Source: Candidatus Omnitrophota bacterium (GTDB taxonomy: Bacteria > Omnitrophota > Gorgyraeia > Velamenicoccales > JABMQK01). From it: a stretch of 8,063 nucleotides of DNA. Location of the stretch: positions 1 to 8,063 of the forward strand of contig JAQTPJ010000030.1 in the NCBI GenBank assembly GCA_028712915.1, given 5' to 3'. This document shows positions 1 to 5,673 of this stretch, piece by piece (within the stretch, counting starts at the first letter, position 1; the number at the start of each line of letters is the position of its first letter). The position numbers and the translations under genes were made by a program. The notes beneath the pieces are model-generated. The model saw only the letters and a list, made by a program, of their open reading frames with translations, made no database searches and was not told where the DNA came from.

Positions 1-141
<141 letters not shown>

Positions 142-144
142 GCG

Positions 145-2211
145 ATGAAGGTTTCATTTAACTGGTTAAAAGATTATGTTGATATTAAGGTGAGCCCGGA
201 GGTTTTGGCTGACAAGCTTACCATGGCAGGCCTTGAGGTCGGCGGCTGTTATCAGGAAAATAATGACACCGTGTTTGAAATAGAAATAACCGCCAATAGG
301 CCCGATTGTTTAAGCATGTTAGGAGTTGCCCAGGAAGCGGCGGCTGTTTTGGGTAAAAAGTTCACCCCGCACTCACGTACGGGGAATATTCGAAAGAATT
401 TTAAAAAGGATTCCCCATACGTAAGTATGGGGAGGAAAATGAAAAAAGATTTTATTCACATCCAAGACAAAAAAGACTGCGCGTTTTATCGCGGCTGCCT
501 GATAAAGGATGTTAAAGTTGCCTTGTCTCCGGAGTGGCTAAGGCAGAGGATAGAAGCGTTGGGCGTGCGCCCAATCAATAACATTGTAGATATTACCAAC
601 TACTGCCTTTTGGAGTTCGGCCAGCCGCTGCATGCGTTTGATTACAATAAAATCAAGGAGCAGATTATTGTGCGCCGGGCAAAACACGCGGAGAAAATTC
701 TTACTATTGATGAAAAAGAAAGAGTTCTGGACGAAAATATACTGGTTATAAGCGATAAAAATAAAGCCGTGGCTATCGCCGGGATTATGGGCGATAAACT
801 TAGCGAGGTAGACGCATCTACCCGAGACGTTCTGCTTGAGAGCGCTTATTTTAACCCGGTGCTTATCAGGCGCGCGTCGCGGCAGTTGGGGTTGTCTACG
901 GATTCATCTTACCGTTTTGAAAGGCAGGTAGATTGGCAGCGCGTAAGAGACGCCCAGGACAAAGCGGTAGATTTAATCTGCAAAATAGCCGGCGGAAAAT
1001 TTATTGATGAGAAAGAAGCGGGCAAAGAGATGAAGCCCAAGCCGGTTAAGATACAGTTTGATTGCGCCAGGGCCAATAAATTGTTGTCTTTGGATATAGG
1101 CGTTGATAAAGTGCGCAGGATTTTTGCATCGCTGGGTTTTTCCTGCGCTAAATCATCGAAGGGAAAATTACTGGTTAAGATTGCGCCTATCCGCAGGGAC
1201 ATTAAAATACAGGAAGATTTAATGGAGGAGTTGTCGCGGATATACGGCTATGAAAAAGTGGTTTCGACTTTGCCTGCTATTCGCTCGGCGCTTCTGGAGA
1301 ACCCGCAGGCAGAGGGGGTTAAGCCCGGCGTGCGGCGGATTCTATGCGGGTTGGGTTTTAACGAGACGATTAATTACAGCCTTTTAAGCAAGCAGATGCT
1401 GGATAAAGCGATGATTAATAAAGATTCTTTAAGATTGAGAAATCCTTTAAGCAGCGAGCAGGAGTGTTTAAGGCCTGTGCTTTCCTCAGGATTATTAAAT
1501 TGCCTGGCATATAATATAAGCCACCGCAATACAGATTTAAAGTTTTTCGAGTTGGGGCATGTTTTTAATTCCGACGCTGGCGAGGAGCTTTCTCTCGGAA
1601 TTATCGCTACAGGCAAGCACATAGATACATGGCAGGTTAAAAAGGAGTTTGATTTCTTCTCGCTGAAGGGTGTTGTGCAGGGTTTGATCGAAAACCTTAA
1701 TTTTGAAACCCCGCAATTTTTGCCGAATGATGAAAATGGCATGTTTTACCAGGGCGAATCCGCAAAAATTTACTGTCAGAATAAAGAGGTGGGTTCCCAG
1801 GGCAGAATCGATAACCGTATACTTTTGAATTTTGGGATAAAGAACGCAGGCCCGGTTTTTTATGCTGAGATATTTATGGAAAGGCTGTGCGCGTATAAAA
1901 GCAAGCCGGTAAAGTTTACGGCTCTGCCTGTTTATCCGTCAGTGTTGCGCGATATCAGCCTGGTGGTGAATAAATCCGTTGAATACGCGGACATAGAAGA
2001 ATTGATTAAAAAGGAGGCTTTGAGCCATCTTAAGGCGATAAAATTAGTCGATGTCTACAAGGGCGAGCAGATTGCCGCCGGTTGTGTAGGCATGACTATT
2101 TCTTTAGAATTTGGTTTGGCTGACAGGACGCTTACCGACGATGAGGTAACTCAAGCCCGCGACAGGATTGTCAAAAAACTAAAACAAGAGTTATCTATAC
2201 AGATACGATAA
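145..2211 (+). CDS. pheT: Phenylalanyl-tRNA synthetase beta subunit, lacking the B2 tRNA-binding domain
   Basis: This is the beta subunit of PheRS, which supports the alpha subunit, helps bind tRNA-Phe and edits mischarged Tyr-tRNA-Phe. Order of parts in 688 residues: N-terminal B1 segment (1-35, ending MAGLEV); the segment EIEITANRPDCLSMLGVAQE (about 45-64); B3/B4 editing domain (about 113-280, with VDITNY, GQPLHAFD and a DSSYRFER segment); B5 domain (about 299-370, ending EELSRIYGYEKV); a catalytic-like core; and the anticodon-binding FDX-ACB domain (about 592-688, PVYPSVLRDISLVV). Bacterial PheT is usually near 790-800 residues. The roughly 110-residue OB-fold tRNA_bind domain normally found between MAGLEV and the EIEIT segment is absent. 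Residues 73-98 are encoded by a palindromic repeat element read in frame. The ATG follows the pheS stop by 3 nt. Confidence 0.96.
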   Translation: MKVSFNWLKDYVDIKVSPEVLADKLTMAGLEVGGCYQENNDTVFEIEITANRPDCLSMLGVAQEAAAVLGKKFTPHSRTGNIRKNFKKDSPYVSMGRKMKKDFIHIQDKKDCAFYRGCLIKDVKVALSPEWLRQRIEALGVRPINNIVDITNYCLLEFGQPLHAFDYNKIKEQIIVRRAKHAEKILTIDEKERVLDENILVISDKNKAVAIAGIMGDKLSEVDASTRDVLLESAYFNPVLIRRASRQLGLSTDSSYRFERQVDWQRVRDAQDKAVDLICKIAGGKFIDEKEAGKEMKPKPVKIQFDCARANKLLSLDIGVDKVRRIFASLGFSCAKSSKGKLLVKIAPIRRDIKIQEDLMEELSRIYGYEKVVSTLPAIRSALLENPQAEGVKPGVRRILCGLGFNETINYSLLSKQMLDKAMINKDSLRLRNPLSSEQECLRPVLSSGLLNCLAYNISHRNTDLKFFELGHVFNSDAGEELSLGIIATGKHIDTWQVKKEFDFFSLKGVVQGLIENLNFETPQFLPNDENGMFYQGESAKIYCQNKEVGSQGRIDNRILLNFGIKNAGPVFYAEIFMERLCAYKSKPVKFTALPVYPSVLRDISLVVNKSVEYADIEELIKKEALSHLKAIKLVDVYKGEQIAAGCVGMTISLEFGLADRTLTDDEVTQARDRIVKKLKQELSIQIR
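361..437 (+). repeat. Two-hairpin palindromic element, copy 1, inside the pheT coding sequence
   Basis: Hairpin 1 has arms 365-372 and 377-384 (CCCCGCAC/GTACGGGG, one C-A mismatch) with loop TCAC. Hairpin 2 has arms 413-420 and 425-432 (CCCCATAC/GTATGGGG, perfect) with loop GTAA. A 28-nt spacer beginning AATATTCGA separates them, and AGGAA follows. The same architecture, loops and flanking words recur at 3809-3889 in the same orientation. Hairpin 2 read on the minus strand resembles hairpin 1, so the element is an inverted pair of similar units, as in REP/BIME repeats. It is read through in the pheT frame without a stop. No transposase is present in the window, so the mobilising enzyme is unknown. 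Confidence 0.85.
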
Positions 2212-2231
2212 ACTGGCCGAAAACATTAAAT

Positions 2232-2260
2232 TTGCATTGGGCAGTTTGATGAGATATAAT
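2232..2260 (+). promoter_or_regulatory. Probable sigma70-type promoter of the 6S RNA gene
   Basis: A perfect TATAAT at 2255-2260 is preceded, at a 17-nt spacing, by TTGCAT (2232-2237), a weak -35 box that matches the first three consensus bases. Initiation would fall near 2266-2268, about 24 nt before the closing stem of the 6S RNA. It lies just after the pheT stop and well placed to give the RNA its own transcription unit. The true 5' end could be closer to the stem through processing. Confidence 0.6.
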
Positions 2261-2280
2261 ACAACTAACGATAAAAGTTC

Positions 2281-2444
2281 TTTATATAAGCCCTGCGGTG
2301 CGCGTTGGTAACCGGTGATTGTTGAACCAACACCAAATTAACGGGAGCTCTTAATTCTCTATTAATCGTGATTAATGGGATAGAGCACCCACCTGGAACA
2401 CGGGTTCAGAACATCTAGCCAACGGCACAACGCGGGGTTTTTTT
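2281..2444 (+). ncRNA. ssrS: 6S RNA (ssrS)
   Basis: 6S RNA mimics an open promoter, sequesters the housekeeping-sigma RNA polymerase holoenzyme and is released by synthesis of a short product RNA. The sequence shows the expected long rod. In the closing stem, CCCTGCG-GTGC-CGTTGG (2291-2308, one bulged G) pairs with CCAACG-GCAC-CGCGGGG (2419-2437, bulged AA), giving 17 base pairs. A small 5'-side hairpin (GTTG-AAC-CAAC, 2321-2331) and a 3'-side hairpin (CTG..AAC/GTTCAG) flank the bubble. The latter resembles the conserved E. coli CCTTGAACCAAGGGTTCAAGG hairpin. An apical arm is closed by GCTCT/AGAGC with an inner ATTAAT-CGTG-ATTAAT hairpin. The RNA ends in seven T residues. The 5' end is approximate; transcription may start near 2267. 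It sits between pheT and rarA. Confidence 0.88.
2431..2444 (+). terminator. Intrinsic terminator formed by the 6S RNA closing stem and T-tract
   Basis: The GC-rich 3' arm of the 6S closing stem (CGCGGGG, 2431-2437) is followed directly by seven T residues (2438-2444). The stem can therefore also act as a Rho-independent terminator setting the RNA's 3' end. Its pairing partner is far upstream (2291-2297), so termination efficiency is uncertain. The downstream rarA start is only about 36 nt away. Confidence 0.55.
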
Positions 2445-2479
2445 GTCACCCCCAATATTTGGATAACGCAGATACAAAC

Positions 2480-3802
2480 ATGGATTTATTCGAAGATAAA
2501 ACCAAGAGCGAAGATATCGCGAAACAACAACCGCTTTCCGTGCGCATGCGGCCAAAAAATCTGGATGAATTTTCTGGCCAGAAGCATATCTTGGGAAAAG
2601 GAAAGTTGCTTCGCCGCGCCATCGAGGCGGACAGGGTTTCTTCGCTTATATTATACGGCCCGGCAGGGACCGGCAAGACCACTTTGGCGCACATAATCGC
2701 CAACAAGGCCAAGGCGCGTTTCGAACAAATTAACGCGGTTGCCTCGGGGGTGGATGAATTACGAAAGGTTATCGAAAAAGCGCGCCTGCGTAAAATAAAT
2801 TCCGGCGAGCGCACGATTATATTTATCGACGAGATACACCGTTTTAATAAAGCCCAGCAGGATGTGTTGATGCCTACGCTTGAAGACGGAGTTTTTATAC
2901 TCATAGGCGCGACAGTACACAACCCGTTTTTTTACCTGACCTCGCCCTTGCTTTCGCGTTCGCTGGTATTTGAGTTAAGTCCTTTAAAGAAAGAAGACAT
3001 CAAGAGCATTATAGAGAGAGCCCTGGAAGACAAAAAAACCGGATTAGGAAATTTAAAGATTAAAATAGATAAAGAAGCAATGGGGTTTTTGTCCAGCGCC
3101 TGCGAAGGCGATGCCCGCAGGGCGCTGAACGCGCTGGAAATTGGCGTTGAGACCACAAAGGCAGGCAGGGATGGCGTAATTGTTTTTAATTTGGAAGTGG
3201 CTCAGGAGTCTATCCAGAAAAAAGCCGTGCGTTACGACCGCGACGACGACGAACACTATGACACCATATCGGCGTTTATCAAATCCATGCGCGGCTCTGA
3301 CCCGGACGCGGCGCTTTATTGGCTGGCCAAGATGTTGAGCGCCGGAGAAGACCCGCGTTTTATCGCCCGCAGGATATGCATCTGCGCCGCAGAGGACGTG
3401 GGCAATGCCGACCCCATGGCGGTTGTTCTGGCAGATGCGGCATTTTCAGTGGCTGATTTTGTAGGTATGCCCGAGGCGCGCATCCCTTTGGCTCAAGCGG
3501 CAGTTTATGTTGCCTGCGCGCCAAGATCAAACGCCGCCTATTTAGGTATTGAAAAGGCGATGAAAGAAGTGAGCAGCGAGCGCGTCCAGGAAGTCCCTAA
3601 ACACCTGAAATCCGCCTCTTATAGCGGCGCCGAACGCCTTGGCCGCGGCCAAGATTACAAGTACGCGCACGATTATCCCGGGCATTTTGTGAAACAAAAA
3701 TACACAAAAAAGAAAATTAAATTCTATGAACCACAGGATATCGGATATGAAAAAAAGATTAAAGAAAGGTTAGAGCTGTTGTATAATAAAAAAATCAAAT
3801 AG
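2480..3802 (+). CDS. rarA: Replication-associated recombination protein A (RarA/MgsA), AAA+ ATPase
   Basis: RarA (MgsA/Mgs1/WRNIP1 family) is a cytosolic homotetrameric AAA+ ATPase acting at stalled or collapsed replication forks with SSB. In the 440-residue product starting MDLFEDK, the visible parts are: the N-terminal MRPKNLDEFSGQKHI box; Walker A GPAGTGKT (60-67); Walker B IDEIHRF (DEIH 117-120); a sensor-1 segment GATVHNP (143-149); arginine-finger segment LLSR (157-160); and the RarA-specific C-terminal half with YDTISAFIKSMRGSDPDAAL, AAEDVGNADP and YVACAPRSNAAY, ending in the typical DYKYAHDYPGHFV. Length matches the family. I prefer ATG 2480 over an in-frame TTG at 2459, which lies closer to the 6S terminator. 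Neither has a clear Shine-Dalgarno site. Sensor 1 differs from the common GATTENP. Confidence 0.95.
   Translation: MDLFEDKTKSEDIAKQQPLSVRMRPKNLDEFSGQKHILGKGKLLRRAIEADRVSSLILYGPAGTGKTTLAHIIANKAKARFEQINAVASGVDELRKVIEKARLRKINSGERTIIFIDEIHRFNKAQQDVLMPTLEDGVFILIGATVHNPFFYLTSPLLSRSLVFELSPLKKEDIKSIIERALEDKKTGLGNLKIKIDKEAMGFLSSACEGDARRALNALEIGVETTKAGRDGVIVFNLEVAQESIQKKAVRYDRDDDEHYDTISAFIKSMRGSDPDAALYWLAKMLSAGEDPRFIARRICICAAEDVGNADPMAVVLADAAFSVADFVGMPEARIPLAQAAVYVACAPRSNAAYLGIEKAMKEVSSERVQEVPKHLKSASYSGAERLGRGQDYKYAHDYPGHFVKQKYTKKKIKFYEPQDIGYEKKIKERLELLYNKKIK
3759..3787 (+). promoter_or_regulatory. Possible promoter at the end of rarA, reading toward metV
   Basis: A perfect TATAAT (3782-3787) lies in the last codons of rarA, with a poor -35 candidate TTAAAG (3759-3764) at 17-nt spacing. 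If used, transcription would begin near 3794 and the metV leader would contain the whole two-hairpin element. The region is AT-rich coding sequence, so a chance match is quite possible. Confidence 0.3.
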
Positions 3803-3808
3803 GGATGA

Positions 3809-3889
3809 TTAACCCCACGCTCACGCGTGGGGAATATTCGACAAGAAGAAAAGTAGAATGGATACCCCACACGTAAGTGTGGGGAGGAA
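3809..3889 (+). repeat. Two-hairpin palindromic element, copy 2, in the rarA-metV intergenic region
   Basis: Hairpin 1 has arms 3813-3820 and 3825-3832 (CCCCACGC/GCGTGGGG, perfect) with loop TCAC. Hairpin 2 has arms 3865-3872 and 3877-3884 (CCCCACAC/GTGTGGGG, perfect) with loop GTAA. The spacer is 32 nt and starts AATATTCGA; AGGAA follows hairpin 2. Compared with copy 1 in pheT, two base pairs of hairpin 1 (G-C to A-T, A-T to G-C) and one of hairpin 2 (T-A to C-G) are changed on both arms together. This points to conservation of the fold over the bases. It fills most of the 104-nt gap. No T-tract follows, so it is not an evident intrinsic terminator. Confidence 0.88.
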
Positions 3890-3906
3890 GACGCAAGAGG
3901 TCAATT

Positions 3907-4560
3907 ATGATAATTACCAGACAGAAGGATTTTAGCGTTATATTGGAATTGCTCAAGAATAAAAAGAATATTTTTCTTGTGGGTTGCGGAGAGTGCGCTA
4001 CTACATGCAAAACCGGCGGCGAACCTGAAATCTTAGCTATTAAGAAGAAATTAGAGGACGCCGGCAAGAAAGTTACCGGCTGGGTGATGCCGGAATCGAG
4101 CTGCGTTTCGGCAAAGATCAAGGCAGCAATGGCAAAGAATCGTGCCGCGCTGTCGCAATCCGACGCGGTTTTAGTGTTTGCCTGCGGAGCAGGGACACAG
4201 TGCTTTAAAGAAAACGACCGGCTTGGTTTGGATGTTTTCTCGGGAAACGATACTTTATTCGCCGCTTTAGTTGACAGCCAGGGTAATTTTAAAGAGGTTT
4301 GCTCAAGCTGCGGAGATTGCGTCTTGGATTTGACAGAAGGTATATGCCCTGTTACGCGCTGCGCAAAAGGGCTTTTGAACGGCCCCTGCGGCGGGCAGAA
4401 GGACGGCAAGTGCGAGACAGACAGGACAAAAGACTGCGCCTGGATACTGATTTATAAAATTAAGCAGGAGAAGAAAAGAATCGGCGATTTGAAGAAAATC
4501 AACAAAACGCGTGACCACAAGAAGTCCCTGAAGCCGCATTTTTTATCAATCCAGGGCTGA
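3907..4560 (+). CDS. metV: MetV-like protein (methylenetetrahydrofolate reductase C-terminal domain family)
   Basis: This is a 217-residue cysteine-rich protein of the MTHFR_C family. In acetogens, MetV is the small partner of MetF in the methylenetetrahydrofolate reductase of the methyl branch of the Wood-Ljungdahl pathway. There are 14 cysteines: an N-terminal C27-x2-C30-x3-C34 cluster (GCGECATTCKTGG), C66, C93 and C99 (FACGAGTQC), then C132, C135, C138, C147, C152, C161, C169 and C177. The last group includes the family signature GICPVTRCAKGLLNGPCGG. The ATG at 3907 is chosen for AAGAGG (3895-3900) six nt upstream. An in-frame GTG at 3877 is rejected because it falls in the repeat hairpin and has no ribosome-binding site. 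No metF lies in this window, so the catalytic partner must be elsewhere or the role differs. A folate enzyme gene lies two genes downstream. Confidence 0.85.
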   Translation: MIITRQKDFSVILELLKNKKNIFLVGCGECATTCKTGGEPEILAIKKKLEDAGKKVTGWVMPESSCVSAKIKAAMAKNRAALSQSDAVLVFACGAGTQCFKENDRLGLDVFSGNDTLFAALVDSQGNFKEVCSSCGDCVLDLTEGICPVTRCAKGLLNGPCGGQKDGKCETDRTKDCAWILIYKIKQEKKRIGDLKKINKTRDHKKSLKPHFLSIQG

Positions 4561-4581
4561 TTTTTGGCATAAAGCAAAGGG

Positions 4582-4610
4582 TTGACACAAGGCGCTATAT
4601 TTGTTATTTT
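4582..4610 (+). promoter_or_regulatory. Strong sigma70-type promoter upstream of the nifU-type gene
   Basis: A perfect -35 box TTGACA (4582-4587) is followed after exactly 17 nt by TATTTT (4605-4610), which matches four of six -10 consensus bases. Predicted initiation near 4616-4618 leaves a leader of only about 20 nt before the ATG at 4637. It lies just after the metV stop, so nifU and the overlapping cyclo-ligase gene likely form their own transcription unit. I see no obvious operator palindrome. Confidence 0.75.
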
Positions 4611-4636
4611 AGTAATCATCATTAAAAGAGAGAACT

Positions 4637-5044
4637 ATGCCGGAAACACCGGAAAATACGCAATACAGCCAGAATGTGCTGGAGCATTTCAGCCATCCTC
4701 ATAACGTCGGGGAGATACCCGACGCCGACGGAATAGGCAACGTGGGCAATCCTGTCTGCGGGGATGTGATGAGGCTGTATATCAAGGTTAAAGGCGGAAA
4801 GATTGTCGACGCCAAATTCAAGACGTTCGGTTGCGGTGCAGCCATTGCCACTTCCAGCATGGTCACGGACTTAGTCAAGGGTAAAACCATAGAAGAGGCT
4901 TTAAGCATTTCCAATAAAGCGGTGGCAGAGGCATTGGGCGGTTTGCCAAAAATTAAAATGCACTGTTCGGTCCTTGCCGAGGAGGCATTGCGCTCAGCCA
5001 TAGAGGATTATAAGAAGAGGCAAGGCAATGATTCAAAGAGTTAA
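4637..5044 (+). CDS. nifU: Fe-S cluster assembly scaffold protein, clostridial NifU/IscU type
   Basis: This is a 135-residue U-type scaffold on which [2Fe-2S] or [4Fe-4S] clusters are built from cysteine-desulfurase sulfur before transfer to target proteins in the cytosol. It is a single scaffold domain. The only three cysteines are the ligands: C41 in GNPVCGD (with D43), C66 in FKTFGCGAAIATSSM and C110 in LPKIKMHCSVLAEEAL (with H109). The wording around these sites is that of the short clostridial NifU subgroup, without the central ferredoxin or C-terminal Nfu domains of nitrogen-fixation NifU. A purine-rich AGAGAG (about 4627-4632) serves as a modest ribosome-binding site. No nifS/iscS desulfurase gene is in the window, although such scaffolds usually sit beside one. 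The 3' end overlaps the next gene by 17 nt. Confidence 0.93.
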   Translation: MPETPENTQYSQNVLEHFSHPHNVGEIPDADGIGNVGNPVCGDVMRLYIKVKGGKIVDAKFKTFGCGAAIATSSMVTDLVKGKTIEEALSISNKAVAEALGGLPKIKMHCSVLAEEALRSAIEDYKKRQGNDSKS

Positions 5045-5591
5045 AAGTAAAATTAGGCTACAGTTGCTTAATAGATTAAAAAAACAAAAGGAGGTAGAGC
5101 GACTTAAAAGAAGCTTTAAAATTCAAAATAAACTTTTTTCTTTGCCGCAGTTTAGAAAGGCGAAGAAAATTCTTTTTTACTTATCTTTTGACGGAGAAGT
5201 AGAGACTTTTAGGATGATCGATAAGGCTGTATTACTGGGCAAGCAAGTAGCAGTACCGGTGATAAATAAAAATAACAAAAAAATAACCGCATCTTTATTC
5301 GTGGATTGTAAATCGCAGCTGGAAACAGGCCCTTACGGCATATACCAGCCCAAGCGCGAGTGTGTGCGTAAGATACCATTAAAGAATATAGATTTGATTA
5401 TTGTCCCTGCCGTGGCCTTTGATTTAAAAGGCAACCGCTTAGGCAGAGGACAGGGTTATTATGACCGGATGTTATGCTCCTTGCCCAGAAGGATTCCCAC
5501 CGTAGGACTTGCTTTTGATTTCCAGGTCTTAGACAGAGTCCCAGCCATAGAGTCTCACGATTTCCCCGTCGACAGAGTGCTTTACGCCTGA
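5028..5591 (+). CDS. 5-formyltetrahydrofolate cyclo-ligase (5,10-methenyltetrahydrofolate synthetase)
   Basis: This enzyme (MTHFS; YgfA/FAU1 family) uses ATP to convert 5-formyl-THF to 5,10-methenyl-THF, returning a storage/inhibitory folate to the one-carbon pool in the cytosol. The 187-residue product has the usual length and motif order: a basic N-terminal helix (KSKIRLQLLNRL), YLSFDGEVET (51-60) with the folate-side glutamate, the glycine-rich ATP site NRLGRGQGYYDR (136-147), and the closing HDFPVDRVLYA. The ATG at 5028 has AAGAGG (5015-5020) seven nt upstream. It overlaps the nifU gene by 17 nt, implying translational coupling. In proteobacteria the homologue ygfA lies directly downstream of the 6S RNA gene. 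Here both are present but separated by rarA, metV and nifU. Confidence 0.93.
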   Translation: MIQRVKSKIRLQLLNRLKKQKEVERLKRSFKIQNKLFSLPQFRKAKKILFYLSFDGEVETFRMIDKAVLLGKQVAVPVINKNNKKITASLFVDCKSQLETGPYGIYQPKRECVRKIPLKNIDLIIVPAVAFDLKGNRLGRGQGYYDRMLCSLPRRIPTVGLAFDFQVLDRVPAIESHDFPVDRVLYA

Positions 5592-5645
5592 TGTTGCGCT
5601 ATAGTAATTTATAGGAAAAATAGCCGGACAAACCGCAGGCGTTTC

Positions 5646-5673
5646 GCGATAACTTGTTTTAATAAAGTTACGC
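5646..5673 (+). other. Hairpin in the leader upstream of rny
   Basis: GCG-(A)-TAACTT (5646-5655) can pair with AAGTTA-CGC (5665-5673) across a 9-nt AT-rich loop, giving nine base pairs with one bulged A. No T-tract follows, so it is not a typical intrinsic terminator. It lies about 18 nt before the rny ribosome-binding site and could affect leader RNA stability. No function can be assigned from this one sequence. Confidence 0.35.

Noticed and set aside
2183..2311. Open frame overlapping the pheT end, considered as a remnant zapA (often found after pheT)
   Set aside because: It has no suitable start codon, shows no ZapA motif I recognise, and overlaps the 6S promoter and 5' region; chance opening is more likely.
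361..3889. CRISPR-like repeats, since CCCC-stem hairpins resemble type I-E repeats
   Set aside because: Only two isolated double-hairpin copies 3.4 kb apart, with diverged stems, no regular spacer array and no cas genes.
3865..3889. Hairpin 2 of the intergenic element as a Rho-independent terminator for rarA
   Set aside because: The stem is strong, but it is followed by AGGAAGACG instead of a T-tract.
3877..3906. GTG at 3877 as an upstream start of metV adding ten residues
   Set aside because: It lies in the 3' arm of repeat hairpin 2 and has no ribosome-binding site. The added residues are simply translated repeat, and ATG 3907 has a well-spaced AAGAGG.
3795..4409. Antisense open frame of 204 codons opposite metV and the repeat
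   Set aside because: No recognisable protein motif. It overlaps a clear MetV gene and reads through both hairpins of the element.
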